Virus record (IMG/VR): IMGVR_UViG_3300035698_026017
Span: 1-23,050 of that record
Length of the DNA: 23,050 nt
DNA from: a virus
Strand: one strand, 5' to 3'
The notes beneath the pieces were generated by a model, which worked only from the letters and a program-made list of their open reading frames with translations, was not told the origin of the DNA and did not search any database. Made by a program: the position numbers and the translations under genes. This document shows positions 1 to 7,384 of the stretch, one piece after another. Position 1 is the stretch's first letter, and each line of letters begins with the position of its first letter.

Positions 1-2
1 GA

Positions 3-713
3 ATGAATGAGATGAATAAGATGAATAAGATGAATATAGAATTTATTAAAGCTTCTGAGACTGGCTCTGTAGAGGTTGTTAAGGCATTGACTGGCTCTGT
101 AGAGGTTGTTAAGGCATTGCTTAAATGTGGTGCTGATGTTCATGCTGATAATGATTATGCTATTATATTGGCTTCTAGAAATGGTCATTATGAAATTGTC
201 AAGCTTCTACTAGAACACAGTGCTAATATTCATGCTAAAGATGATTATGCTTTGAGATTGGCTTCTTATTATGGTCATCTAGAGATTGTCAATCTTCTTA
301 TAGAGAATGATGCTGATGTTCATGCTAATAATGATTATGCTTTTAGGTGGGCTTCTAGAAATGGTTATCTAGAGGTTGTTAAGGTTCTTCTAGAGAATGG
401 TGCTGATGTTCATGCTAAAGATGATTATGCTTTAAGATTGGCTTCTTATTATGGTCATCTAGAGATTGTCAAGCTTCTACTAGAACACAGTGCTAATATT
501 CATGCTAATGACATTCATGTTAAAGATGCTGCTAATGACAATATTAAAGTTATAGAAGATTACAATAATAAAAAAATTAATCGATTGATTATTAAAAATA
601 TTATTGATGATTTAGAATCATCAATAGAACCATTTAGTAATAGTTATAATTCTGGATGGAATGATGCTATAGAATATTCCCTTGAAAAGCTTGATGATCT
701 TCTTAAGAATTAG
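3..713 (+). CDS. Ankyrin-repeat protein (30-residue repeat type)
   Basis: A 236-residue protein made mostly of ankyrin-type helix-turn-helix repeats. About five units run from residue 10 to 175, each close to DYALRLASYYGH then LEIVKLLLEHSANIHAKD. The unit is 30 residues, not the usual 33, and lacks the TPLH turn. A non-repeat, helix-rich tail follows (residues ~176-236). The start MNEMN matches that of the minus-strand ankyrin gene at 22432-22893, which supports ATG at 3; its ribosome site lies outside the window. Residues 20-39 contain an exact 10-residue tandem duplication (TGSVEVVKAL twice). Ankyrin repeats bind other proteins; the partner is unknown. There is no signal peptide. A hairpin terminator follows at 736-766, so it forms a transcription unit separate from the late genes. 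The fold is confident; the function is not known. Confidence 0.85.
   Translation: MNEMNKMNKMNIEFIKASETGSVEVVKALTGSVEVVKALLKCGADVHADNDYAIILASRNGHYEIVKLLLEHSANIHAKDDYALRLASYYGHLEIVNLLIENDADVHANNDYAFRWASRNGYLEVVKVLLENGADVHAKDDYALRLASYYGHLEIVKLLLEHSANIHANDIHVKDAANDNIKVIEDYNNKKINRLIIKNIIDDLESSIEPFSNSYNSGWNDAIEYSLEKLDDLLKN
60..119 (+). repeat. Exact 30-bp tandem duplication inside the ankyrin gene
   Basis: Two identical adjacent 30-nt units (60-89 and 90-119), each beginning ACTGGCTCTG and ending AAGGCATTG. The duplication keeps frame and inserts ten residues into the first ankyrin repeat. Perfect identity suggests a recent slippage event. Confidence 0.95.
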
Positions 714-735
714 ATAATTATAATATTTCTCTTCT

Positions 736-766
736 GAAACATCATTTAATGATGTTTCTTTTTTTT
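736..766 (+). terminator. Intrinsic terminator after the ankyrin gene
   Basis: A perfect 10-bp stem (736-745 GAAACATCAT with 749-758 ATGATGTTTC), a 3-nt loop TTA, then an uninterrupted T tract 759-766. It lies 22 nt after the ankyrin stop and before the first late-promoter-like box. Confidence 0.85.
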
Positions 767-781
767 GCAATATATATATTA

Positions 782-789
782 GATAAATA
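782..789 (+). promoter_or_regulatory. T4-type late promoter box (GATAAATA)
   Basis: GATAAATA differs by one base from the T4 late -10 box TATAAATA. It sits about 35 nt upstream of the small gene at 825, just after a terminator. The same box is found before gp19 and the first endonuclease cassette, with variants before gp18 and gp22. Confidence 0.55.
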
Positions 790-824
790 CATTATGAGAA
801 TTTTACTAAAATAGGAGTATACTA

Positions 825-1013
825 ATGAGAACTTTTAAAGGTTTTTTTACTAATGAAGATAATAATCCATTTCGAAATGCTGTATTAAATGAAAAGAAAT
901 TTACAAATGATATACAAAAATATTCTGCTGGTGAACCAAAACCAAAAATAAGTGATATATCTCATGGTCAAGATGCTGATAAACATCTAGATTCATTACT
1001 AAAACAATATTAA
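825..1013 (+). CDS. Small hypothetical protein with capsid-targeting-like leader
   Basis: A 62-residue soluble, polar protein. ATG 825 is preceded by TAGGAG at good spacing and by a late-promoter-like box. The N-terminus MRTFKGFFTNED resembles the capsid-targeting leader of T4 internal proteins (known form MKTYQEFIAEA). That raises the possibility of packaging into the head and trimming by gp21, although the P3 residue (T) does not fit the L/I-x-E cleavage rule well. It is the first gene of the late block, upstream of gp13. No family recognised. Confidence 0.6.
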   Translation: MRTFKGFFTNEDNNPFRNAVLNEKKFTNDIQKYSAGEPKPKISDISHGQDADKHLDSLLKQY

Positions 1014-1164
1014 TGCATTCTTTATTAATTAAATCATTTTGTTAATAAATCTAATAATTCTATAGAATTAAAAGAAGAATATGATTATATAACTGGTATT
1101 TTGAAAAAATGCTTAAAATTGAATCGATTAAATCATATAAATCATTCATTAAAGGACTCAATTA
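1014..1164 (+). other. Short intergenic stretch with open-frame remnants
   Basis: No complete gene is convincing. One frame reads VNKSNNSIELKEEYDYITG and onward without a start codon. A second frame gives an 18-codon reading (1109-1165), MLKIESIKSYKSFIKGLN, whose stop TAA overlaps the gp13 start. The segment KSYKSFIKG looks like the leader MKSFKTFIKE of the gene at 12151. It may be a decayed small gene. A TATAAATC box at 1135-1142 could be a weak late promoter for gp13. Confidence 0.3.
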
Positions 1165-1908
1165 ATGTCTAGACCAAATTCACGTTCAACACTCATTCAA
1201 TACTGTTTAAGAAAACTAGGACATCCAGTTATTGATATTAATATCGATGATGATCAAATCAGTGATTGTGTAGATGATGCTTTACAGATGTTCGAAGAAT
1301 ATCATTTTGATGGTGTTGAAAGAATTTTTCTTAAACATCAAATAACAGCTGATGATATTACTAATGAATATATAACAATTAGTAATGCTGTTATAGGTAT
1401 TAAAAAAATATTTCCAATTGGTTCTTCTGGATCATCTAGTTCATCATTCTTTAGTGTTGATTATCAATTTATGCAAGATGAAGTTTGGAATATAGGTGGT
1501 GGTGATTTAATTCATTATGATATGGTTACTAGAAATATAGCATTAATGCAAAATCTTTTTCTATCAACTGAACAATTTGCTTTTCATAGACATAAAAATC
1601 AATTAACTATTGAAATGAAATGGTCTGAGCTCTCTACTGGAAATTATCTGATAATTGAATGTTATAGAATTCTTGATCCAAATACATATACAGATGTATA
1701 TAATGACATGTTTCTTAAAAGATATCTTACGGCATTAATGAAAAAACAATGGGGATCTAACTTGAAGAAATATGAAGGTTTAATTCTTCCAGGAGGAGTT
1801 ACATTTTCGGGCCAATCTATTTTTGATGAAGCTTCAACTGAAATAGATACTATAGAAGAAGAAATGACATTAAAGTATGAATTACCAATAGATTTTGAGA
1901 TAGGATAA
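1165..1908 (+). CDS. 13: gp13-like neck (head completion) protein
   Basis: 247 residues, shorter than T4 gp13 (309). Recognised by the conserved C-terminal block LKRYLTALMKKQWGSNLKKY (residues ~188-207), the following LPGGVTFSGQSIFDEA, and the ending YELPIDFEIG. In T4, gp13 with gp14 closes the portal vertex of the DNA-filled head and forms the docking site for the tail. ATG 1165 follows AAAGGA at 1151-1156. The next two genes (papain-like protein and lipoprotein) are inserted between it and gp14, which are adjacent in T4. A serine run (GSSGSSSSS) marks a flexible loop near residue 90. Confidence 0.9.
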   Translation: MSRPNSRSTLIQYCLRKLGHPVIDINIDDDQISDCVDDALQMFEEYHFDGVERIFLKHQITADDITNEYITISNAVIGIKKIFPIGSSGSSSSSFFSVDYQFMQDEVWNIGGGDLIHYDMVTRNIALMQNLFLSTEQFAFHRHKNQLTIEMKWSELSTGNYLIIECYRILDPNTYTDVYNDMFLKRYLTALMKKQWGSNLKKYEGLILPGGVTFSGQSIFDEASTEIDTIEEEMTLKYELPIDFEIG

Positions 1909-1914
1909 ACTATT

Positions 1915-2448
1915 ATGTATAAAATGATAACAAAAAATGAATTACTAAGTTCAAATATAATTAAAGTTCCATCTATTGTTCTTACATCTAACTTATATGG
2001 GTTTTTTGCATGGAGAATTAGAGTTCATACAAAAAATGCTTATAGTCATGCAATGATTCTTCATAAAAGAGATAAATTTGCTTCTCAGGATAAAAAATTT
2101 CAGAGTGTTCCTATTGAAGATTATTTAAGTGGAAAATTTCGTATTAAGATATGGTATTCTCCTAAATGGTCTATTAAGGAGTGTGATAATATGTTAAAAA
2201 AAGTAAATGAAGATTTAGAAAAAGGTGGAAAATATGATTGGATAGGAATAATTGGTTATTTTCTAGGTTTGAAATATATAAATTCTAAAAATCGCGATTA
2301 TTGTTCTGAACATGTTAAGTCTATTTTACATCTTACTAATGAAGGATTAAAATGGGAAATAGAAAATCCATCTCCTGGAGAGATAGATAAATATTTTTCT
2401 TCAAAACCAGATATATATAAAGCATTAGTTTATGATCCTACGATTTAG
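1915..2448 (+). CDS. Permuted papain/NlpC-P60-like (YiiX-type) protein
   Basis: 177 residues. The pattern fits circularly permuted NlpC/P60-papain proteins (YiiX/YebB group). An early histidine lies in AYSHAMIL (His45), a hydrophobic segment YDWIGIIGYFLG follows (~108-119), and then a cysteine in DYCSEHV (Cys130). In permuted members the order is His before Cys, as here. Such enzymes act as amidases or peptidases on peptidoglycan peptides or lipids; the substrate here is unknown. There is no signal peptide, so a virion-associated or cytoplasmic role is likely. It starts 6 nt after gp13 stops, and its 3' end overlaps the lipoprotein gene by 17 nt. Fold assignment is moderately sure; activity is inferred. 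Confidence 0.6.
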   Translation: MYKMITKNELLSSNIIKVPSIVLTSNLYGFFAWRIRVHTKNAYSHAMILHKRDKFASQDKKFQSVPIEDYLSGKFRIKIWYSPKWSIKECDNMLKKVNEDLEKGGKYDWIGIIGYFLGLKYINSKNRDYCSEHVKSILHLTNEGLKWEIENPSPGEIDKYFSSKPDIYKALVYDPTI

Positions 2449-2749
2449 TATTTTTATATTTCTTTTTTTAATTATTGGATGTTCTGGAACAATATATTCA
2501 TTCAGAACTGAAACAATAACATCATCTGTAACTATAAATGGTGTTGAATCAACATTAACTAGAACTGGTCCTACTGCATTATTTGTTGAAAATGATATAA
2601 TAAATAAGATAAATATTATTGAATATGATGGATTAACTTCTAAGAGTATTACTATTGAAAGTATATATGATCCAGAATCTGAAACTTCTGCTGCATTGTT
2701 TAGTAATATTGTTCCAGCTATAGTTGGATTTATCGCGGGTGTATTTTAA
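2432..2749 (+). CDS. Small lipoprotein with C-terminal hydrophobic helix (u-spanin-like candidate)
   Basis: 105 residues. The N-terminus MILRFSIFIFLFLIIGCS has a basic n-region (Arg4), a hydrophobic core and a lipobox ending at Cys17 with Ser at +2, which predicts an outer-membrane lipoprotein. The middle (18-85) is polar, Thr/Ser/Ile-rich and looks beta-strand-like. Residues 87-105 (AALFSNIVPAIVGFIAGVF) form a hydrophobic C-terminal segment long enough to span a membrane. Lipid anchor plus C-terminal transmembrane segment is the layout of unimolecular spanins such as phage T1 gp11. The gene overlaps the preceding papain-like gene by 17 nt, and its TAA overlaps the gp14 ATG. A virion or superinfection-exclusion lipoprotein is an alternative. 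No strong ribosome site is seen, so translational coupling is likely. Confidence 0.6.
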   Translation: MILRFSIFIFLFLIIGCSGTIYSFRTETITSSVTINGVESTLTRTGPTALFVENDIINKINIIEYDGLTSKSITIESIYDPESETSAALFSNIVPAIVGFIAGVF

Positions 2750-3606
2750 TGGCTAATAATAGAGCAACAAATCCTTTTTTCAATAATTTTAGAAGTTCTA
2801 ATGAGCAGAATTTAGCTCAAGATTTAGTTGATGAATTTATTGCTATAGGTGGATATGATTTTTACTATCTTCCTAGAACATATTCTAATCACGAAGATAT
2901 TAATATGCTTGGAGGTGATGCATCATCAGAATTTAATGATGCTTATTCAATTCCACTTTTTCTTGAAGAACCAGAATATGGTGGAAGTGGTGATTTTTTA
3001 TCAAAATTTGGATTGGAAATAGATGATCAATTTACTCTAAGAGTATCTAGAAGAATTTTTGAATCAAAGGTTCCAAATCAATCAAAACCAATGACTGGTG
3101 ATTTACTTTTTTTTCAAATGGGTGGGCAAGGTCTTGGAACATTCTTTGAAATATCATTTGTTGAAGATGAAAAACCATTTTACCAACTTGGAAAGAATTA
3201 TACATATACATTAAATACAAGACTTTTTACATATAGTTCTGAAAGATTTAATACTGGTATTCCAGGAATTGATGAAATTCAGAAAAATAATGCTTATGGT
3301 GTTGATATTACATTAGATGATGGTATTGGTGATTATATTGTTGGAGAGATATTAACAAATTCAACTACTACAGCTAAGGTGTTTGATTGGGATAAAATAA
3401 CAAAAATTATTAGAGTTGGTGATTTAACAGCAAATATTATATCTTCAGCAAATATTGTTGGGAATACAAGTGGTACTGAATATTCAATATCTACTTTTGA
3501 TCGTCTTGATCTTCCAACAAATGATGAAGCATTGAATGATTATTTTGAAAGAGAAGCAGATGAAATTATAGAAACTGATGAAACAAATCCATTTGGTAAT
3601 TTTTAG
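2749..3606 (+). CDS. 14: gp14-like neck protein
   Basis: 285 residues (T4 gp14 is 256). The N-terminal half carries the family-like segments FNNFRSSNEQNLAQDLVDEF, IGGYDFYYLPRT and PMTGDLLFF, followed by FFEISFVEDEKPFYQLG, typical of T4-type neck proteins. In T4 it works with gp13 to complete the head and attach the tail. Residues ~185-240 (DDGIGDYIVGEILTNSTTTA) resemble a small beta-rich insertion. The start ATG overlaps the TAA of the upstream lipoprotein gene by one base, so translation is probably coupled. Confidence 0.85.
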   Translation: MANNRATNPFFNNFRSSNEQNLAQDLVDEFIAIGGYDFYYLPRTYSNHEDINMLGGDASSEFNDAYSIPLFLEEPEYGGSGDFLSKFGLEIDDQFTLRVSRRIFESKVPNQSKPMTGDLLFFQMGGQGLGTFFEISFVEDEKPFYQLGKNYTYTLNTRLFTYSSERFNTGIPGIDEIQKNNAYGVDITLDDGIGDYIVGEILTNSTTTAKVFDWDKITKIIRVGDLTANIISSANIVGNTSGTEYSISTFDRLDLPTNDEALNDYFEREADEIIETDETNPFGNF

Positions 3607-3620
3607 GAGATATTTAATTT

Positions 3621-3860
3621 ATGTCAAAGTATAAAAGTGTTAGAAGAATATTTGAAGAAATCAAAAAAGATAGAATTAAAATCAGATTTTCTTTTACTGA
3701 TAAACAAAAAATGTATAAATTTCGATTTAATATTAGAAATTTAATATATTCTTTTGAAGGTGATTTCAATAAGAAAATTATTTATGTGACAATATCTAAA
3801 AAGTTTGTAGATGATGTTGAGAAAATTGCTAAAACTTATGGAATAAAAAAAGAGAATTAA
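3621..3860 (+). CDS. Small basic hypothetical protein
   Basis: 79 residues, rich in Lys, Arg, Phe and Ile, with predicted strands (RIKIRFSFTDK, KKIIYVTIS) and a C-terminal helix. ATG 3621 is preceded by TAGGAG, in which the gp14 stop codon is embedded. It lies between gp14 and gp15, where T4 has no gene. No signal peptide or transmembrane segment. Family not recognised. Confidence 0.65.
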   Translation: MSKYKSVRRIFEEIKKDRIKIRFSFTDKQKMYKFRFNIRNLIYSFEGDFNKKIIYVTISKKFVDDVEKIAKTYGIKKEN

Positions 3861-3865
3861 TTAAC

Positions 3866-4675
3866 ATGTTAGGAACATATTTCTATCATTCAACAATTGG
3901 TAACATTGTTAAGATTTTTGGTAATCTTTTTAACAATATACATGTACATAGATTTAATAGCTCTGGTACTACCGTTCAAGATATTGTAGTCCCCATAATG
4001 TTTGCTCCTAGAGAGCGATATTTATCTGTATTGAATCGTGAAAGTACTTCGACATCTGTTAATCTCCCCGTTATGTCATTTGAAATAACTGGATTAACTT
4101 ATGATACAACTAGAAAAACTTCTTCAATTAATAAGATAGTAAGACCAATTACTGGAAATCCAGATACATCTTCATATGCTTATAATTCTGTACCATATGA
4201 TATTAATATTACTCTTAATATATTTGCTAGAAATTCTATTGATGGTTATCAGATAATTGAACAAATTGCTCCATTTTTTTCTCCAGAAATATCACAAACT
4301 ATAGAGATGATTCCAGATCTTGATATTAATAGAGATATTCCAATAATATTAAATAGTATTAGTCCTTCTGAAGAATATGAATTTGGTGAAGATCCAGAAA
4401 CAAAGAAATTTGTATGGTCACTTGAATTTACATCTAAGATAGAATTTTTTGGTCCAGTTTCTACTTCTGGATTAATAACTAAATCAATTGTTCAAACATA
4501 TGTTCAATCTAATGTTAGTAGCAATACAGTTAATACTACTTATAGAGATGATCCAGCTTCTAATACATTAGTAAATGCGGTTTCAAGAATTACTATAGTA
4601 CCTAATCCAGAAGATGCTTTATCAAATTCTAATTATACATATACTGAAACAATATTATTACAGGAGGATCAATGA
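3866..4675 (+). CDS. 15: gp15-like tail terminator / sheath stabiliser
   Basis: 269 residues, almost the length of T4 gp15 (272). The opening LGTYFYHSTIGNIVKIFGNL followed by NIHVHRF, the middle VVPIMFAPRERYL and IVEQ-like segment YQIIEQIAPFFSPE, and the later WSLEFTSKIEFFGPV match the T4 family pattern. In T4 a gp15 hexamer caps the finished tail and is the interface for head joining. Its TGA overlaps the next gene's ATGATG. Gene order (14, small gene, 15, 16, 17) agrees with the assignment. Confidence 0.88.
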   Translation: MLGTYFYHSTIGNIVKIFGNLFNNIHVHRFNSSGTTVQDIVVPIMFAPRERYLSVLNRESTSTSVNLPVMSFEITGLTYDTTRKTSSINKIVRPITGNPDTSSYAYNSVPYDINITLNIFARNSIDGYQIIEQIAPFFSPEISQTIEMIPDLDINRDIPIILNSISPSEEYEFGEDPETKKFVWSLEFTSKIEFFGPVSTSGLITKSIVQTYVQSNVSSNTVNTTYRDDPASNTLVNAVSRITIVPNPEDALSNSNYTYTETILLQEDQ

Positions 4676-4917
4676 TGAATGCGTTTATTAATGAAGCAAT
4701 TTATAATAAAGCTGTATCATTAGATGCAATGATAATGGCGCTTGAATTAATGAAAATTCATGGGAAAAATTTTAAGAAGATTGAAGATTATCTTCTTAAA
4801 AGTGTTGAAGTGCATGGTGAAAAGAAGATATTTAAATTCAAATCAGATGATCCTTTGAAAGAAGTTCTTAAATCGGCATTTGATTTTATTAATCATAAAG
4901 TTAGTTTTATTAAATAA
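4672..4917 (+). CDS. Small hypothetical protein between gp15 and gp16
   Basis: 81 residues, helix-rich: residues 5-28 (INEAIYNKAVSLDAMIMALE and onward) and a basic C-terminal half. AGGAGG at 4663-4668 precedes ATGATG; either Met is possible, with the second (4675) at the better spacing. It overlaps the gp15 stop by four bases, so translation is probably coupled. No T4 counterpart at this position and no family recognised. Confidence 0.6.
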   Translation: MMNAFINEAIYNKAVSLDAMIMALELMKIHGKNFKKIEDYLLKSVEVHGEKKIFKFKSDDPLKEVLKSAFDFINHKVSFIK

Positions 4918-4938
4918 AAGAAAGGTAGATTTGATGAA

Positions 4939-5457
4939 ATGAAAAGTATCGATGAAAAAATTAGAAAAGTTCTTGAAGGTGAGATAATAGAAGAATTAGA
5001 AATTCCAATTGAATCTAGTATTGTTAAGCCAATCGTTAAAGAAATATCTGTTGTAGCAATAGTACCAGAAGAACTTTGTAATACAGTATCACTTTCTAAA
5101 GAATCACTAGAAAGTGATATTGCATTTGATTATGATAAAAGTCGAAAAACTCTTAGAGGTCTTTTAGATAATGGTAATTCAGCTCTTTTGAATCTCATTG
5201 AATTAGCTGAAGAAGTTGAATCTCCAAGAGCCTATGAAGTTGTGGGAAATATGATAAAAAACCTTGGAGATATTTCTAAAGATTTAATTGATCTTCAACT
5301 AAAAATTGCTGAATTAAATAGGAAAAGCGAAGAATATCATGAAAATGGTGTAAATAATATACAAAATGCTGTTTTTGTTGGAAGCACTAAAGATCTTCAA
5401 GATGCTATTAAAGAAAGTCATAAAAAAGGAAATATTAATGAAAACGGTACTAAATGA
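4939..5457 (+). CDS. 16: gp16-like small terminase subunit
   Basis: 172 residues (T4 gp16 is 164). The central helical region with VESPRAYEVVGNMIKNL and the C-terminal NIQNAVFVGSTKDLQDAI correspond to T4 gp16 SPRHMEV and NIQNATVFMGSPTEL. It recognises DNA and regulates the gp17 motor during packaging. AAAGG at 4920-4924 lies upstream of ATG 4939. It ends in TGA with the sequence NGTK, close to the T4 gp16 end NGTTD, so the stop looks authentic even though the frame stays open for another 34 codons beyond it (see 5461-5620). gp17 follows. Confidence 0.88.
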   Translation: MKSIDEKIRKVLEGEIIEELEIPIESSIVKPIVKEISVVAIVPEELCNTVSLSKESLESDIAFDYDKSRKTLRGLLDNGNSALLNLIELAEEVESPRAYEVVGNMIKNLGDISKDLIDLQLKIAELNRKSEEYHENGVNNIQNAVFVGSTKDLQDAIKESHKKGNINENGTK

Positions 5458-5460
5458 GAA

Positions 5461-5620
5461 AGGTTTGATGAATATCACTATATAGTTAAATTAGCTGCAA
5501 TTCAAAAACAATCTGATATTTCAGATATTCTTTTATCAATGAGTCATTATGAATTTAGAAGTTAATTATAATAATAATAAAAAATCAATGAAAGTATTTG
5601 AAAACATCTTAAAAAAATAA
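5461..5620 (+). pseudogene. Decayed small gene between gp16 and gp17
   Basis: Directly after the gp16 TGA, the same frame reads FDEYHYIVKLAAIQKQSDIS then DILLSMSHYEFRS before TAA. This is protein-like but has no start codon. A different frame beginning at ATG 5549 then gives MNLEVNYNNNKKSMKVFENI and LKK, stopping at 5620. Together these look like one ~60-residue gene that lost its start and suffered a frameshift near 5550-5560. Function unknown. The rest of the gap to gp17 (5621-5659) holds nothing recognisable. Confidence 0.45.
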
Positions 5621-5659
5621 ACGATCAACACCACAACTATAATGAAAGAATACTAAACA

Positions 5660-7303
5660 ATGCCTAGTCAAAAAAATAAGGAAATGAAATCGTATCTTGG
5701 CAATCCTTTACTTAAAGCATCAAATGTCAAGATACCATATACACAAGAACAAGTAGAAGAATATATTAAATGTTCTAATGATCCAGTATATTTTATTCGT
5801 GAATATGTACAAATAGTTGATGTTGATAGAGGATTAGTTCCATTTATTCCTTATGATTATCAAGAAAATATGATTGAAACATTTGATAAAAATCGATTTT
5901 CTATTGTTAGAGCTTCAAGACAGATTGGGAAATCAACTACTGTAATTGCGTTTTTTCTTCATCAAATAATTTTTAGAGATAATCATGCAATTGCTATTTT
6001 AGCTAATAAAGATAAAATAGCAAAAGAATTGCTTTCAAGACTTAAAAGAGCTTATGAAAATCTTCCTAAGTGGTTACAACAAGGTATACTTGAATGGAAT
6101 AAAGGAAATATTTCCTTAGAGAATGGAAGTAAAATACTTGCATCGGCTACTTCGGAAAGTTCAATTCGTGGTCAATCAATGAATTGCATCTTTCTCGATG
6201 AGTTTGCTCACGTTCCATTAAATATTCAAAAAGATTTTTTCACATCAGTTTATCCAACAATTACTTCTGGTAATACAACTAAAGTAATAATTGTATCTAC
6301 CCCTAAGGGTTTTGAACTTTTTTATAAGTATTGGGAAGATGCTAAAAATAAATTAAATAGTTATATTCCAATTGATGTTAATTGGAGACAAGTTCCAGGT
6401 AAAGATAGTGCTTGGAGAGAAGAAACAATTAAAAATACATCATTGAATCAATTTGAACAAGAATATGAATGTAATTTTCAAGGATCGATTCATACTTTAA
6501 TATCTACAGATAAAATTGCTAGTATGGCTCATGCTATTCCTATCTATTCTAATAAAGGATTAGATATTTATGAAAAACCAGTATTAAATCATAAATATGT
6601 TGCAACTGTTGATGTTGCTCAAGGAAAAGAATTAGATTATTCAATAATTTCAATTATAGATGTTACATCTATTCCATACAAACAAGTTGCGAAATATAGA
6701 AATAATCAAATAGTACCAGTTGCATTTTCTCCAATCATAGCTAATATTTCGCAAAGTTATAATGAAGCTATGGTTTTAGTGGAAACAAATGATGTTGGTA
6801 TTCAAACAGCTCATGTACTACATTATGAAATTGAATATCCTAATATACTTTTTACTGAACAAAAGGGCAGAAAGGGCCAAGTTATATCAAGTGGTTTTGC
6901 TAAAACTCAAAATCCAGGAGTTAAAACAACTGTAGCAGTTAAACGTATTGGGTGTTTAAATCTAAAATCAATGATTGAATCTGATAAATTAATAATTAAA
7001 GATTATGAAACTATTTCAGAACTTAGTACATTTATTAATAAGAAAAATTCATGGTCTGCTGAAGTTGGACACCATGATGATATTGTTATGAGTCTTGTTC
7101 TTTTTGGTTGGTTAATTGATCAACAATATTTTAAGGATGTTATAGAATCAGATATATCTCAAAGTATATATGAATCTCATGTTAAATCTATTGAAGAAGA
7201 TTTACTTCCATTTGGATTTATTGATAATGGTATTCCAGATACAATAATGAATGGACAAGTATATGCAGAAACTATTGATGGTGATGTTTGGACAAAAGTT
7301 TGA
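5660..7303 (+). CDS. 17: gp17-like large terminase (packaging ATPase/nuclease)
   Basis: 547 residues. N-terminal ATPase: Walker A SRQIGKST (residues 86-93), Walker B CIFLDE (176-181, Asp180 and catalytic Glu181), and coupling motif STP (213-215). C-terminal RNase H-like nuclease: Asp318 in TVDVAQG, Glu375 in VLVETND, and Asp473/Asp474 in HHDD, as in the T4 gp17 acidic triad. It translocates DNA into the prohead through the portal and cuts it at headful. It is shorter than T4 gp17 (610), mainly at the ends. No good ribosome site is visible before ATG 5660. It follows gp16 as expected. Confidence 0.96.
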   Translation: MPSQKNKEMKSYLGNPLLKASNVKIPYTQEQVEEYIKCSNDPVYFIREYVQIVDVDRGLVPFIPYDYQENMIETFDKNRFSIVRASRQIGKSTTVIAFFLHQIIFRDNHAIAILANKDKIAKELLSRLKRAYENLPKWLQQGILEWNKGNISLENGSKILASATSESSIRGQSMNCIFLDEFAHVPLNIQKDFFTSVYPTITSGNTTKVIIVSTPKGFELFYKYWEDAKNKLNSYIPIDVNWRQVPGKDSAWREETIKNTSLNQFEQEYECNFQGSIHTLISTDKIASMAHAIPIYSNKGLDIYEKPVLNHKYVATVDVAQGKELDYSIISIIDVTSIPYKQVAKYRNNQIVPVAFSPIIANISQSYNEAMVLVETNDVGIQTAHVLHYEIEYPNILFTEQKGRKGQVISSGFAKTQNPGVKTTVAVKRIGCLNLKSMIESDKLIIKDYETISELSTFINKKNSWSAEVGHHDDIVMSLVLFGWLIDQQYFKDVIESDISQSIYESHVKSIEEDLLPFGFIDNGIPDTIMNGQVYAETIDGDVWTKV

Positions 7304-7328
7304 AATGATAAATTCAAAAACCATAAAA

Positions 7329-7337
7329 TACTAAATA
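7329..7337 (+). promoter_or_regulatory. Late-promoter-like box before gp18 (TACTAAATA)
   Basis: TACTAAATA shares the TAAATA core with the GATAAATA/TATAAATA boxes elsewhere in the window. It lies ~48 nt upstream of the sheath gene, which also has a strong ribosome site AAAGGAG. A dedicated late promoter for gp18 would be expected from its expression level. Confidence 0.4.
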
Positions 7338-7384
7338 GATAGTGAGGAAAAATATAAAAGAATCTTATATAAAGGAGAAATATA

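Noticed and set aside
4893-4906. ATAAAGTTAGTT near the end of the small gene before gp16, resembling the 17-nt repeat
   Set aside because: Only the 12-nt core matches and it lies in coding sequence; likely chance in A+T-rich DNA.
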